Shown: positions 1 to 12,721, counted from the first letter of the stretch. The stretch: 64,000 bases of DNA from Myxococcales bacterium (GCA_016720595.1 JADKKI010000024.1:138890-202889); one strand, 5' to 3'. Translations and numbers: made by a program. The notes: generated by a model from the letters alone, not told the origin.

Positions 1-35
1 AGCTGCTGCGAATGGACAAGGTGTTCAACCTCTAG
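1..35 (+). CDS. C-terminal end of an upstream gene (partial)
   Basis: The window opens inside a reading frame that ends in LLRMDKVFNL and a TAG stop at 33-35. The last base of that stop is the first base of the GTG start of the following glycosyltransferase (TAGTG). This spacing is typical of translationally coupled operon genes, so the upstream gene is probably another polysaccharide gene. Nothing more can be said from eleven codons. Confidence 0.5.
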   Translation, partial: LLRMDKVFNL

Positions 36-1225
36 TGCTTCGCGTCCTCGCGATCACCAAGATCTTCCCGAACGCCGCCGAACCGCTCTCCGCCCCGTTC
101 AATCGGCAGCAGTTCGCGGCCCTCGCCACCCGCTGCCGCCTCGACGTGATGGGGACCATCCCGTGGTTCCCCGGGGCCGGGCTCCTCGGCAAGTGGTCGA
201 GCGCCGGCAAGCTCGCCAGCGTGCCGCGCCACGAGACGATCGAGGGCATGGCCGTCCACCACCCGCGCACCCTGTTCGTGCCGAAGCTGGCGCACGTGAC
301 GTGGGGGCCGCTGTACGCCGCCTCGATCGCGCCCGCCCTCTTGCCGTACCGCAACCGGGTCGACGTCGTCCTCGGCTCGTGGGCGTATCCCGATGGCTTC
401 GCGGCCGTGATCGCGGCGCGGTTGCTCGGCGTGCCGTGCGTGGTCAAGCTCCACGGCTCGGACATCAACCTGATCGCGAAGCTCCCCGGGCCACGCCGCA
501 TGCTGGCCTGGGCCCTGCCACGTGCCACGCGCGTCGTCGCGGTCAGCCGCGCCCTCGCCGACGAGGTGGTGGAGCTCGGCGTGCCGCGCGACCGGATCTC
601 GATCGTGATGAACGGCGTCGATGCGGAGCTGTTCCACCCGCGCGATCGCGCCGCCGCACGCGCGGAGCTCGGGCTCCCGGCCGGGCCACTCGCGCTCTAC
701 GTCGGCAACCTCAAGGCCGAGAAGGGCATCCTCGATCTCGCCACGGCGTGGACGCAGGTCGCGCGCGCCCTGCCCGTGGCCACGCTCGCGATCGTCGGAG
801 GTGGCCCTGCCGCCGAGGCACTTGCGGCCGCGGTCGCTCCCCACGGCGAGCGCGTGCGGCTGATCGGCCCGCAGCCCCTGCCCCGGATCCCGACCTGGAT
901 GGCTGCCTGCGACGCCCTGGTCCTGCCCAGCCATGCCGAGGGCACCCCCAACGTGGTCCTCGAGGCGCTGGCCTCGGGTCGCCGGGTGGTCGCGACCGCG
1001 GTCGGCGGGATCCCCGACTTGATCACCCGCACCGAGCTCGGCGAGCTCGTCCCACCGAGCGATCCTGACGCACTCGCCAAGGCGATCGTGCGCACGCTGC
1101 CCACCTCCTACGATCCCGCGTCCGTCGCGGCGCTCGGCGCCCGGGGAGGTTGGGAAGCCAGTGCCGCCGCGCTCTACGAGGTCCTCGTTGGCGCGGCGAG
1201 TGCTAACGTCAACGGAACGCCATGA
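35..1225 (+). CDS. GT4-type glycosyltransferase, exopolysaccharide operon
   Basis: A 396-residue two-domain (GT-B) glycosyltransferase that would transfer a sugar from a nucleotide-sugar donor to a growing lipid-linked polysaccharide at the cytoplasmic membrane face. The N-terminal acceptor half has a KLHGSDIN segment near residue 140. The donor half has YVGNLKAEKG near 222 and the EGTPNVVLEALASG signature near 303-316, which contains the E-x7-E motif of GT4 enzymes. The GTG start overlaps the preceding stop. Its own TGA overlaps the ATG of the next gene (ATGA), so it lies in an operon with the Wzz-like genes. Donor and acceptor cannot be told from sequence. Confidence 0.88.
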   Translation: MLRVLAITKIFPNAAEPLSAPFNRQQFAALATRCRLDVMGTIPWFPGAGLLGKWSSAGKLASVPRHETIEGMAVHHPRTLFVPKLAHVTWGPLYAASIAPALLPYRNRVDVVLGSWAYPDGFAAVIAARLLGVPCVVKLHGSDINLIAKLPGPRRMLAWALPRATRVVAVSRALADEVVELGVPRDRISIVMNGVDAELFHPRDRAAARAELGLPAGPLALYVGNLKAEKGILDLATAWTQVARALPVATLAIVGGGPAAEALAAAVAPHGERVRLIGPQPLPRIPTWMAACDALVLPSHAEGTPNVVLEALASGRRVVATAVGGIPDLITRTELGELVPPSDPDALAKAIVRTLPTSYDPASVAALGARGGWEASAAALYEVLVGAASANVNGTP

Positions 1226-2343
1226 CGCGCCTCTCCCTCCACCAGCTCGGCGACGGCTGGTACGAGTCCGAAGAGTCGACGCGCGCGGGCCTGGTGGCCG
1301 AGCTCCAGCGGATGCGGCGGCGGCTCGTGGTCCGCCCGCTCCCGGTGCTGCTGCTCGCCGCCCTGATCACCGCCGCGGTCACCTACAAGGTCGTGCACAA
1401 GCAGCCGCTCGTCGAGGCCGAGGTCATCCTCGCGCTCACGGAGGGCCAGCTCGGTGGCACCGGGCAGGCCGGGATCCCCGCGGATCAGCTGCGGGCCTAC
1501 GTCAACGCCGTGCTCCTGCCGGACCAGCAGCTGATCGCGATGATCGAGCGCCGGAACATGTACACGCTCCGCAAGAAGCTCGGCGCTCAGTTCGCGCTGG
1601 GCGAGCTGCGCGAGCAGATCGAGATCGATATCTGGAAGAACTCGTTCCAGTACTACGACGACGACGATTCCACCGCGAAGAAGTCCGCGCGCATCGGGAT
1701 CACGGTGATGGATGCCGATCCGGATCAGGCGTTCGCAGTGGCCCACGATCTCGCGAGCATCGCGATCGTGCAGCACGAGATCGAGCGCGAGCGGATCACC
1801 CGCGCGGTGACCGACGAGGTCACGTTGATGCGCGAGGCCACCGCGACCAAGCTCGGTGGCCTCGAGACAGCGATCGCGCTCAAGCAGGCGGCCCTGATCC
1901 GCGCCAAGCAGGACGGCAAGAACGGCCTCGCCTCCGCGATCCTGCTCGACCTGGCCACGCTCGGCAGCCAGCACAAGCACGCGTCCGAGCAGATGCACTC
2001 GATCTCCACCACCCGCGACGGCATCGCAGATCAGATCTCGGCGGCGGGCCTCGATCTGACGCTGCAGATCGTTGAAGAGCGGCGCCCCGAGCGGCCGGAG
2101 CGGTCGAAGTTCGTGCTGATCATGGTGCTGGTCGTGGTCGGGACCGGTTCGCTGATCGGGGCTGCCTTGTTCATCGGCGCGTTTGACTCCCGGATCCACG
2201 ATACCGACGACGTGGAGCGGCTCGGCCTGCCAGTGCTCGGGCATGTGCCCGGATTCGCTGGTGACTCCGTCGGTTCCTTGCACGCACGAGGTGCGCGGCG
2301 CGCTCGTGTAGGATCGGTGATGCGATGGCGCTCTCCTCGGTAA
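1222..2343 (+). CDS. Wzz-like polysaccharide chain-length/co-polymerase protein
   Basis: A 373-residue inner-membrane protein with the Wzz topology. It has one membrane segment near residues 36-56, a long, largely helical periplasmic region, and a second segment near 295-320 followed by a short cytoplasmic tail. Such proteins set polymer length with the Wzy polymerase or work with a tyrosine kinase in export. The tail after the second segment holds GLPVLGHVPG, the sequence seen at the junction to the kinase domain in Wzc/CapA families. This fits a split Wzc whose kinase is the separate gene at 3812. It overlaps the next gene by 19 bp. Confidence 0.75.
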   Translation: MTRLSLHQLGDGWYESEESTRAGLVAELQRMRRRLVVRPLPVLLLAALITAAVTYKVVHKQPLVEAEVILALTEGQLGGTGQAGIPADQLRAYVNAVLLPDQQLIAMIERRNMYTLRKKLGAQFALGELREQIEIDIWKNSFQYYDDDDSTAKKSARIGITVMDADPDQAFAVAHDLASIAIVQHEIERERITRAVTDEVTLMREATATKLGGLETAIALKQAALIRAKQDGKNGLASAILLDLATLGSQHKHASEQMHSISTTRDGIADQISAAGLDLTLQIVEERRPERPERSKFVLIMVLVVVGTGSLIGAALFIGAFDSRIHDTDDVERLGLPVLGHVPGFAGDSVGSLHARGARRARVGSVMRWRSPR

Positions 2344-3815
2344 CCCCCCGCGACCGCCTCCAGCGGATCGGCGATCTCGGCAAGAAGACGCTGCGCTACT
2401 GGTGGCTGATCGCCGTGTTCGCGGTGGTCGGCGGCGGCCTGTCGCTGGCGTTCGCGATGTTCAAGGCGAAGACCTACCAGTCGTGGGCCACCCTGTTCTA
2501 TCAGGAGCGGATCCAGACCCAGCTGATGACGCCCAACCGCGAGGAGGTCTCGCAGCGCAACATCGGCGATCGCTACCGCGAGCTCCTGCTCGCGCGCGCG
2601 CAGCTCGAGCAGGTGCTCGCCGATCCCAAGCTCGATCCGTTCCCGAACCTCGACGATGACGAGGTCAAGATCGACAAGCTCCGCCAATCGATCCGGTTCG
2701 AGGCGCGTGGCGCCAACGCGTTCCGCATCACCTACAGCGACATGGATCCGGATCGCGCGAAGGCCGTCACCCTGCGGCTGACCGAGCTCCTGAAGGACAA
2801 GGACAAGGACCTCCGCAACGAGATCGCGCAGGCCACCGTGACCTTCGCGACCGAGCAGAAGGAGACCGCCTCCGTCGCGCTGCGCAAGGAGGAGCTGGCC
2901 CTCGCCGAGTTCCTCGCGCAACACCCCGAGTTCGCGCAGGACGCCAACCAGAACAACTCCGAGGGCGCGTCGATCCGTGCGATCCGCAATCAGAAGACCA
3001 CCACGGGCAACGCCCGGATGTATGCCCTCGAGCGCCAGCGCCAGCGCATCCAGGCGCGGCTCAGCGCGAACCCCGATGCCCCGCCGGTCCGGACCGTCGT
3101 CGCGGCGACCCCGGAGCGGATCGCCGCCGAGGCCAATGCCGACGAGGCCAAGCGGGAGCTCGGCTCCGCCCAGCGCGAGCTCGAAGATGCCAAGACCCGC
3201 TACACCGACAAGCACCCCACGGTGATCAAGGCGCAGGAGCGCGTGGCCGCGGCGCAGCAAAAGCTCCGGTCGGCCCAGGCCGCCATCCCGCCCTCCGTCG
3301 AGACCTCGGTGGCCCCCGCGACCCCGCAGGATCGCGCGAAGCTGCAGAAGGAGCTCGATCAGCTCGAGCAGCAGATCGCGTCGGAGCAGAAGAAGGCCGG
3401 CGCCGGATCCGCGGCCGCCGCCGATGCGAGCACGAACTGGGTGGTCCAGCTGGAGACCCAGCACGCCGATCTCCGGCGCGCTGTGGCCGAGCAGCGTGAG
3501 CACGTGGAGTCCCTCGCCGACTCGGTGTTCCGCGCGCAGATCGATGCGAGCCAGAAGCTCGCCGAGCAAGGCGGCCGCCTCTCGGTCGTCGACCCTGCGT
3601 TCAAGCCGATCAAGCCGTCGGGTCCGGGCAAGACGATCTTCCTGCTCGCCGGCATGGTGCTCTTCCTCTCGCTCGGTGTCAGCCTTGCCGTCGGGCTCGC
3701 CGTGATCGACGATCGCCTCTACCGCCGCGCGGATCTCGATCAGCTCGGGATCGCCGTTCTCGCCGTGATCCCCAAGGCCCGGCTCCAGCCACACCGGCGA
3801 AGGAAGCACTCGTGA
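2325..3815 (+). CDS. GumC/Wzc-type chain-length determinant, second copy
   Basis: A 496-residue protein with a membrane segment near residues 26-46, a long coiled-coil periplasmic region rich in Glu, Lys, Gln and Ala (about 150-400), and a second membrane segment near 430-452. The tail, [16 protein letters not shown] then VLAVIPK, matches the end of the Wzz/GumC family just before a kinase domain. It is longer than the preceding Wzz-like protein and not a simple duplicate. Its TGA overlaps the GTG of the kinase-like gene. Two different Wzz-like proteins in one operon suggest a hetero-oligomer or two assembly steps (inference). Confidence 0.8.
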   Translation: MALSSVTPRDRLQRIGDLGKKTLRYWWLIAVFAVVGGGLSLAFAMFKAKTYQSWATLFYQERIQTQLMTPNREEVSQRNIGDRYRELLLARAQLEQVLADPKLDPFPNLDDDEVKIDKLRQSIRFEARGANAFRITYSDMDPDRAKAVTLRLTELLKDKDKDLRNEIAQATVTFATEQKETASVALRKEELALAEFLAQHPEFAQDANQNNSEGASIRAIRNQKTTTGNARMYALERQRQRIQARLSANPDAPPVRTVVAATPERIAAEANADEAKRELGSAQRELEDAKTRYTDKHPTVIKAQERVAAAQQKLRSAQAAIPPSVETSVAPATPQDRAKLQKELDQLEQQIASEQKKAGAGSAAAADASTNWVVQLETQHADLRRAVAEQREHVESLADSVFRAQIDASQKLAEQGGRLSVVDPAFKPIKPSGPGKTIFLLAGMVLFLSLGVSLAVGLAVIDDRLYRRADLDQLGIAVLAVIPKARLQPHRRRKHS

Positions 3816-4732
3816 CCACACCGAAGCGCCCACCGGGCCGGTTCGGCGACGCGCCCTCCTCCCCGGAGCGCCGCGGTGCGCCACTCCCCCTCCTCACCCA
3901 GCCAATGCTCCCGATCGTCGATCACGATGGACCGGATCAGACCCGCGTCGACAACGCACTCGGCCAGGTCAAGCCCGAGACCGCCGCGGTGTTGTTCGGC
4001 AGGTCCACGGTCGCGATGACCGTGCAGCCCAAGGCCTCGCTCGCCCCCACGTCGCATCCATCTCTCGCGCCTCCGGAGATCGGGCTGACCCAGCACGCAC
4101 TCCCCGACGAGGAGCCGGATCGCCGGCTGACGCTCATGATCGATCCGGACTCCGAACGCGCTGCGGCGTTCCGCGTGCTCCGGCATCACCTGCTCGAGCT
4201 GGGCCGCCCGCAGTGCGTGGTGGTGTCCTCGCCGCGCCAGGGCGATGGCAAGACGACCACGGCCACGAACCTCGCCCTCGCGCTCGCCGAGTGCGGGCGC
4301 GCGAAGGTCCTCCTCGTCGAGACCCACCTCCGTCGTCCGCAGCTCGCCGCCGTGTTCAAGCTGGTGCCGCCGTGGTGCTTCGCCGAGCAGCTCGCCGCGC
4401 ACCGGCACCAGCCGATGATGCCGTGGTCCGTCGTGGACATCCCGCAGCTGTGGCTCCACGTGGCCGCGATCAATCCGCGCATCGAGCAGACCCAGCTCCT
4501 CGATGGTCCCGCGTTCGCGATCGCGATGGAGCGCCTCCGCCTCGGCGGCTACGACCACATCGTGATCGACGCGCCCCCGGTGCTCGGCTCCGCTGATGTC
4601 AACCTGATGGCCGACGCCGCCGACGCCGTGATCCTGGCCCTCCGCGCCCGCGTAACCACCACGCGTGACCTACGCAAGGCGATCGATCAGCTCGGCGCCG
4701 CGAAGGTCGTCGGCACCGTGCTCGTCCAGTAG
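3812..4732 (+). CDS. BY-kinase-like P-loop ATPase (CpsD/Wzc cytoplasmic domain family) with altered Walker A'
   Basis: A 306-residue soluble protein. About 110 Pro- and Ser-rich residues precede a MinD/CpsD-type P-loop domain. Walker A is [11 protein letters not shown] near residues 143-153 and Walker B is [14 protein letters not shown] near 250. Bacterial tyrosine kinases use Walker A' with two Asp residues (DxD) before an Arg. Here the same place reads [11 protein letters not shown], with Glu and His in those positions. There is also no tyrosine cluster at the C-terminus. The protein may bind ATP and regulate the Wzz partners without being a normal autokinase. GTG start at 3812 overlaps the previous stop. 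Confidence 0.75.
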   Translation: MTTPKRPPGRFGDAPSSPERRGAPLPLLTQPMLPIVDHDGPDQTRVDNALGQVKPETAAVLFGRSTVAMTVQPKASLAPTSHPSLAPPEIGLTQHALPDEEPDRRLTLMIDPDSERAAAFRVLRHHLLELGRPQCVVVSSPRQGDGKTTTATNLALALAECGRAKVLLVETHLRRPQLAAVFKLVPPWCFAEQLAAHRHQPMMPWSVVDIPQLWLHVAAINPRIEQTQLLDGPAFAIAMERLRLGGYDHIVIDAPPVLGSADVNLMADAADAVILALRARVTTTRDLRKAIDQLGAAKVVGTVLVQ

Positions 4733-4797
4733 GTACCCGAATAGGGAACAGGGAAGCGGAGCCGGGAACCTGAAGTTCAGGATCCGTTCTAAGACCG

Positions 4798-8015
<3,218 letters not shown>

Positions 8016-8019
<4 letters not shown>

Positions 8020-9041
8020 CGCGTCACCGTCACGGGCTGGCCATCGACCAGCGCGTCTGGAGCATCGATGACCACCAGCTCGCCATCGCGGACGCCCGAG
8101 CGCAGCTCGATCCGCTCCTCGGCGCTGCGCCCGGTCCGGACCAGTCGCATGCGCGCCGCGCCGTCAGCGACCACGTAGACCGCCTCGAGCTGGCCGTGAC
8201 GGACCACCGCACGCACCGGCACGGTGAGCGCGTGGACCTCGCTCGCTGGCACGGTGGCGCGCCCGAACGCACCGGCGCGCAGGCGGGGATCAGGAGGAAG
8301 CGCGAGCTTCACGAGCACGGTGCGGCTGATCGCATCGGCGTTCGGGCTGATCTCCGCGACGGTGGCCGTGATCGCCGCATCGATCACGTCGAGGCGGACC
8401 TGGATGCCGGGAGCGTGCTCGAACGCGCGCGCGAGGTTCTCCGGCACGGTCGCCTCGAACCGCAGGGAGCTCGGATCCTCGATCACGCACACCGGCTTGC
8501 CGGGCATCGCCATGTCCCCGGCGTTCGCGAGCTTGGCGGTGACCACGCCGGCGAACGGGGCGCGCATCGTCGCGTACCCCGCCATCGCGGCCGCCTCGGC
8601 GCGCGCGGCCTCGGCGATCCGGTGACGCGACACCGCCGCGTCGTAGTCCGCTCCCGGGAGCGCGCCACTGGCGTGCAGTCGGGTCACGCGCGCGAGCTCG
8701 AGATCGGCCTGGGCCAGCGTCTCGCGGGCCTGATCGAGCCGGGCGTTCAGCTCCTGGACTGACAGGCGGGCGATCACGTCCCCGGCCTTGACCCGACTAC
8801 CCAGCACGCAGTGCAGCTCGGCGAGCTTGCCCATCACGGTCGGCGACAGCTCGACGGTGTCGCGCGCCCGGACCGTGCCGATCACCTCCTCGCCGACCAT
8901 CCGGGTCACCATCCGGGCCGGCTCGGCGTGGACCGCCCGGCTCGCCGGCAGGTGGTCCTCGGGCTCGTGGTGCTTGGAGCTGCGGCAGCCGGCGAGGACG
9001 ACGAGGCCGCCAAACGTCAGCAAGAGCGTGCGATCGGGCAT
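8016..9041 (-). CDS. RND efflux periplasmic adaptor (membrane fusion protein), lipoprotein
   Basis: A 341-residue adaptor that would link the inner-membrane pump to an outer-membrane channel. The N-terminus ends in the lipobox LAGC with Cys19, so it is probably lipid-anchored. The order is typical of the family: a first biotinyl-lipoyl half ([23 protein letters not shown]), a helical hairpin rich in Ala, Leu and Arg, a second lipoyl half ([19 protein letters not shown]), then beta-barrel and membrane-proximal domains. It is the first gene of the two-gene pump operon and reads away from the methyltransferase at 9126. Confidence 0.9.
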
Positions 9042-9125
9042 CTTCCGGCGTCAGAGCCGGGGAGGCGTCAAAGGATTCAGGAAATTGGCCCGAACCGTTC
9101 AGCCTTCCGCCAGACTCTCACGGGC

Positions 9126-9722
9126 ATGACGACCTTCTGGGATGAGCGCTATTCGGGCGAGGACTATGCCTACGGGACCGAACCGAACGACTTCCTCCGC
9201 GCCGAGGCGCACCGCATCCCGCCTGGCCCGGTCCTGTGCCTTGCTGAAGGCGAGGGCCGCAACGCGGTGTTCCTCGCGGGCCTGGGTCACCAGGTCACCG
9301 CGGTCGATCAGTCTGCGGCGGGGCTGCGCAAAGCCGAGCGGCTCGCGCAGCGCAACGGCGTCACCCTCGAGCTGATCCAGGCGGACCTCGCGACGTTCGA
9401 TCTGGGACGCGATCAGTGGAGCGGGATCGTCGAGATCTTCGTGCACCTACCGCCCGAGCTGCGTCGACGGATTCACGCCCAGATCCCGCTCGCCTTGCGC
9501 CCCGCCGGGGCGTTCGTGCTGGAGGTCTATCGCCCCGAGCAGCTCGTGCACGACACCGGGGGCCCGAAGGACGCGGCGCTGCTGTGCTCGCTCGCAGACC
9601 TTCGCCAGGAGCTCGCGCCTCTCGAGCTCGTGATCGCCCGCGAGGTCGACCGGGAGATCCACGAGGGTCGGTTCCACACCGGAGCGAGCGCCACGGTCCA
9701 GCTCGTCGGTCACCGCCGCTGA
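9126..9722 (+). CDS. Class I SAM-dependent methyltransferase (TehB/thiopurine-like)
   Basis: A 198-residue protein starting MTTFWDERYSGEDYAYGTEPNDFL, the usual opening of small TehB-like methyltransferases. The SAM-binding motif I region is PVLCLAEGEGRNAVFLAGLG near residues 36-55, followed by the acidic strand VTAVDQS. The frame stays open upstream, but the homologous part begins at this ATG. It is divergent from the efflux operon. Members of the family act on small molecules such as oxyanions or thiols. The substrate here is unknown, and a link to the pump is only suggested by position. Confidence 0.82.
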   Translation: MTTFWDERYSGEDYAYGTEPNDFLRAEAHRIPPGPVLCLAEGEGRNAVFLAGLGHQVTAVDQSAAGLRKAERLAQRNGVTLELIQADLATFDLGRDQWSGIVEIFVHLPPELRRRIHAQIPLALRPAGAFVLEVYRPEQLVHDTGGPKDAALLCSLADLRQELAPLELVIAREVDREIHEGRFHTGASATVQLVGHRR

Positions 9723-9735
9723 GCGCTCGCGTCGA

Positions 9736-10128
9736 TCACGCGAGACGTTCGAGCACGCGCACCAGCTTGCCGCGGACTTCCTCGGCGATCGCCGCCAGCG
9801 CTGGATGGCCCGCGGCCATCGTCTGCATCGGATCGACCGCGGTCACCACGGCGTGGCCTGCATCGTCCTCGTAGACGACGACGTTGCACGGGAGCATCAC
9901 ACCAACCCCGAGATCGGTCTGGAGTGCGCGATGGGCGAGTGGCGGGTTACACGCTCCGAGGATCTTGTAGCGCCGGAACTCCACCCCGAGCTTGTTCTGC
10001 AGGGTGTTGCGGATGTCGATCTCGGTGAGCACGCCGAACCCCTCGGTCTTCAACGCATCGACGACCTTGAGGAGCGCCTCGTCGTACCCGATCGACAGCT
10101 GTCGTCTCATGCCCGGCATGGTGGTCAT
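9736..10128 (-). CDS. DUF302-domain protein
   Basis: About 130 residues, nearly all one DUF302 domain. Typical segments are a start like RRQLSIGYDEALLKVVDALKTEGFG, then TEIDIRNTLQNKLG, YKILGACNPPLAHRAL and VGVMLPCNVVVYED. The family is small, soluble and of unknown biochemical function, often found near redox or metal genes. ATG 10128 is chosen because it leaves 31 bp after the previous gene; ATG 10110 is an alternative, and an in-frame ATG at 10191 would overlap the previous gene. Its two cysteines lie in GACNPP and LPCNV. It is the last gene of the thioredoxin operon. Confidence 0.82.
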   Translation of the reverse strand: MTTMPGMRRQLSIGYDEALLKVVDALKTEGFGVLTEIDIRNTLQNKLGVEFRRYKILGACNPPLAHRALQTDLGVGVMLPCNVVVYEDDAGHAVVTAVDPMQTMAAGHPALAAIAEEVRGKLVRVLERLA

Positions 10129-10159
10129 GTGGGTGAGAGCCCACGCGCCGGGAGAAGGT

Positions 10160-10766
10160 TCACGGCGCGGACCGATCTGGTGCCACGTCATGACAGCGAT
10201 GCGCCTCGGCCATCCCTCGCTCGGCCATCCAGCTGACGAGCTGAGCGTGTGCGCGCACCGCAGCCACCGCCGCGGGGGTCTTCCCGCGCTCGGTGACGTG
10301 GATGCCGCCGGTGATCGGCTCGACAGTCACCTCGATCTCGCCAGCCGCGGCGAACACCTTCCGGAACAGCGGATCGAACCCGTGGATGACCTGACCTTGC
10401 TTCATCCGCGTGACCATGTCTTCGAGGTGAGCGGGGAGCGTGGCCGCGATCTGCGGATCGGAGCTCGTGGTCCAGCTCTCGATGCCATCGGGCAGCTCCA
10501 CCACCTTGCGCGTGATCTTGTCGTGGCTACCCAGCAGCTGATGGATCCGCCCCATATCGGAGCCCATCCCCATTCCACCCATCCCCATCCCACCCTGCCC
10601 CATTCCACCCACCCTGCCCCATTCCACCCATCCCCATGTTCTCGGTGCACTCGACGTGCACGGCACGGGCCTCGGGCGCTGGCGCTGGCTTCGGACTCGC
10701 TGGCGGCGACGAGGACGAGCACGCCCCGATCAGCGCAACACCCAGCAATGCAAGGTGCAGCGTCAT
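10160..10766 (-). CDS. Met/Gly-repeat lipoprotein, frameshifted by a 19-bp tandem duplication
   Basis: The N-terminus MTLHLALLGVALIGAC is a lipoprotein signal with its ATG overlapping the thioredoxin stop (ATGA). It continues to ENMGMGGMGQGG, where the frame is lost. The rest, starting at GMGMGGMGMGSDMGRIHQ and ending in HRCHDVAPDRSAP, is open in another frame. A perfect 19-bp tandem repeat (10592-10610 and 10611-10629) sits exactly at the junction. Removing one copy rejoins the frames into a 195-residue protein with an uninterrupted Met-Gly repeat. The C-terminal part resembles a widespread uncharacterised periplasmic family with conserved HxxI, ELPDG and DPLFR segments. It is either phase-variable, recently broken, or an assembly error. 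Confidence 0.72.
10592..10629. repeat. Perfect 19-bp tandem duplication
   Basis: The unit ACCCTGCCCCATTCCACCC occurs twice without spacing inside the Met-Gly coding repeat. Because 19 is not a multiple of three, the second copy shifts the reading frame. The surrounding 10562-10640 is built from related short CCCCATNCC units, which would favour slipped pairing. Confidence 0.95.
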
Positions 10767-11146
10767 CGCGCACCTGCCGTGCGTCGTACGGCGCCCGCGA
10801 TCTCGGCGCGAACGGCGTCCATGTCGAGGGCCTCGATCTGCGCGACCAGCTTGTCGAGTGCCGAGCCTGGCAACGCGCCTGCCTGGGAGAACAGCAACAC
10901 CCCGTCGCGGAACGCCATCAGTGTCGGGATCGCCTGGATCCCGAGCTCCCGCGCGAGGTCCGGCTGCATCTCGGTGTCGACCTTCGCGAACGTCACGCCT
11001 GGATGACGCTCGGCGGCCGCGGCGAACACCGGTGCGAACACACGGCACGGACCACACCAGTGCGCCCACAGGTCCACCAGCACGATGCCGCGAGAGACGG
11101 TCGGTTCGAAGGTGTCTACGGTCAGCTCCTGGATCGCCATCGTCAT
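10763..11146 (-). CDS. Thioredoxin-family protein
   Basis: A 127-residue single-domain thioredoxin without a signal peptide, so cytoplasmic. The active site is AHWCGPC (Cys31 and Cys34) and the cis-proline loop is GIQAIPTL. Both are intact, as is the buried Asp in LVDLW. About 20 extra residues follow the fold. It would reduce protein disulfides. It heads an operon with the Met-Gly lipoprotein and a DUF302 protein. ATG 11140 is a possible alternative start. Its TGA overlaps the ATG of the lipoprotein gene. Confidence 0.92.
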   Translation of the reverse strand: MTMAIQELTVDTFEPTVSRGIVLVDLWAHWCGPCRVFAPVFAAAAERHPGVTFAKVDTEMQPDLARELGIQAIPTLMAFRDGVLLFSQAGALPGSALDKLVAQIEALDMDAVRAEIAGAVRRTAGAR

Positions 11147-11184
11147 GCCTCCACCAGAGGAGAGCCGGCGGAGCCAGAAAGGGT

Positions 11185-12663
11185 TCAGCGCCGGGGGCAG
11201 CTCGCGAGCTCGAGGAGCTCCCTGCGCGCCAGCTCCCAGGTCGCCTCGTCGGTCGGCCAGGAGGGCACTCCGGTCGCCGGCGCATCGCCCAGCGCGGTCG
11301 GCACCAGCTTCTCGGCCAGCGCGGCGGTCGCGGCCGGATCGCAGGCTGCGGCGAGCTCGAGGAGCTTCCGATCATAGAGCCCCCGCCGGATCGCGGCGAG
11401 ACGGAGTGTGGGACGGCAGCCGCCCGGGCCCGGCAGCGCGAGCACGCCGTCGAGGTTGCCGTGATCCTCGCCGCCATCGAAGCTGGTCGGATCTCGCCGC
11501 ACGTCCAGCTCCCTTCCGGCCAGTGGCGTGTCCTTGCGGTTGTGCCGATCGTGCCAGTACAGCGCGTCCCACACGTACCAGACCGGGAGCTTCCAGCGGT
11601 ACCCGATCCAACCCCACGTGCGCGGCCCGGGCGTCGCCGCATCCAGCACCATCGAGCCCGCCCGCGGCGGCGCCCCGTTGTAGGTCCACTGCGTGCCGTT
11701 CGCCGAGCGTGGTGTACGGAGCGAGATGTAGAGATCGATCAGGTCGCCGTACTCCGGGCGCGGATCGGCGGTCACCGCGAACCGAAACGTCTCTTGCCCG
11801 CCGCCCGCCGCGCGCACCGCCTTCGCGAGCGCGATCACCTTCGCCCGAGCCTCGGGCGTGGTGGGCTCGTCGATCGGGATCGCGAACGGCACCACACCCG
11901 TGCCACGCGTCGCCTCGATCCAGGCACGCACCTCGCCACCCGCGATCGCCGGATCGTCGGAGATCACCACCGGGAGATCGTGCATCCCGGCCACCAGCGC
12001 GCGCCGCGCGGCGTACCACTCGAGGTGCAGATCCGGCGTCAGCCACACGCCATGAGCGGCGAACAGCGTCGCGCACTGCACCTCGTCGGCGGTGGGTGCC
12101 GGGCCGGTGCTTCGCAGCTCTCGTGGATCCGCGTAGGCCCACACCCGCGGCACGAGCGGTGGGATCGTCGCAGCCACGACCCGCAGGTCCACCGGCAGGC
12201 GGCGCTCGCCGACCGCGAGCTCCCCCGTGTAGGTGCCGGGGGCGAGCGCCTCGCTCACCGAGAGCTCGAAGTAGGCGGGGTTGCTCGTTGGCACCGTGGC
12301 CGGGGTCAGCCCATCCGCGAACGTGCCTGACCTGCCGCCGCCGTACATGTCCGTCGACGGCCGCGTCACCGCGAAGCTGTCGACCTCGTAGCCTCCGATC
12401 GTCACCCCGGTCGTTGCCAGCGTCAGGGACACGGCACCCTGGCCGCGATGCAGCACCTGGATCCCGAGCTTCTCGCCACGCGCCGCGACCAGCTGCACCC
12501 GTCCGCCGACGAGCCATGGGGTCTGCGCCGGTACTGGATCCTCGAGCCGCACGCGCGTCGATTCGCCGACGATCTGGAGGTCCGGCCCCGGGTCCGCGCG
12601 CCGGCACCCGAGCGCGGCCGCACATGTGGCCGACAAGCACGCGACGACGACCAGCTCTCTCAC
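11185..12663 (-). CDS. DUF4091 / glycoside-hydrolase-like lipoprotein
   Basis: A 492-residue secreted lipoprotein. The GTG at 12663 is preferred because it gives a compact signal, RELVVVACLSATCAAALGC, with the lipobox Cys near residue 20; the frame stays open further upstream. A beta-sandwich-like first third is followed by a TIM-barrel-like region with VWAYADPRELRS, PFAIPIDEPTT, YGDLIDLYISL and TWGWIGYRWKLPVWYVWDALYWHD. The last of these resembles the segment near the C-terminus of DUF4091 proteins, which are related to glycoside hydrolases. The function is probably polysaccharide binding or cleavage outside the cell, but no catalytic residue can be assigned. It is divergent from the glycosyltransferase fusion at 12722. 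Confidence 0.65.
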   Translation of the reverse strand: MRELVVVACLSATCAAALGCRRADPGPDLQIVGESTRVRLEDPVPAQTPWLVGGRVQLVAARGEKLGIQVLHRGQGAVSLTLATTGVTIGGYEVDSFAVTRPSTDMYGGGRSGTFADGLTPATVPTSNPAYFELSVSEALAPGTYTGELAVGERRLPVDLRVVAATIPPLVPRVWAYADPRELRSTGPAPTADEVQCATLFAAHGVWLTPDLHLEWYAARRALVAGMHDLPVVISDDPAIAGGEVRAWIEATRGTGVVPFAIPIDEPTTPEARAKVIALAKAVRAAGGGQETFRFAVTADPRPEYGDLIDLYISLRTPRSANGTQWTYNGAPPRAGSMVLDAATPGPRTWGWIGYRWKLPVWYVWDALYWHDRHNRKDTPLAGRELDVRRDPTSFDGGEDHGNLDGVLALPGPGGCRPTLRLAAIRRGLYDRKLLELAAACDPAATAALAEKLVPTALGDAPATGVPSWPTDEATWELARRELLELASCPRR

Positions 12664-12721
12664 CGAGTCCGCACCATGCCTGGGCTCCGTCGGGGTTGCT
12701 AGCGTTGTATCGTCCATCGTC

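Noticed and set aside
4769..4781. Palindrome CCTGAAGTTCAGG between convergent genes as a terminator
   Set aside because: The arms are only 6 bp with a one-base centre and there is no T tract. It is too weak to call.
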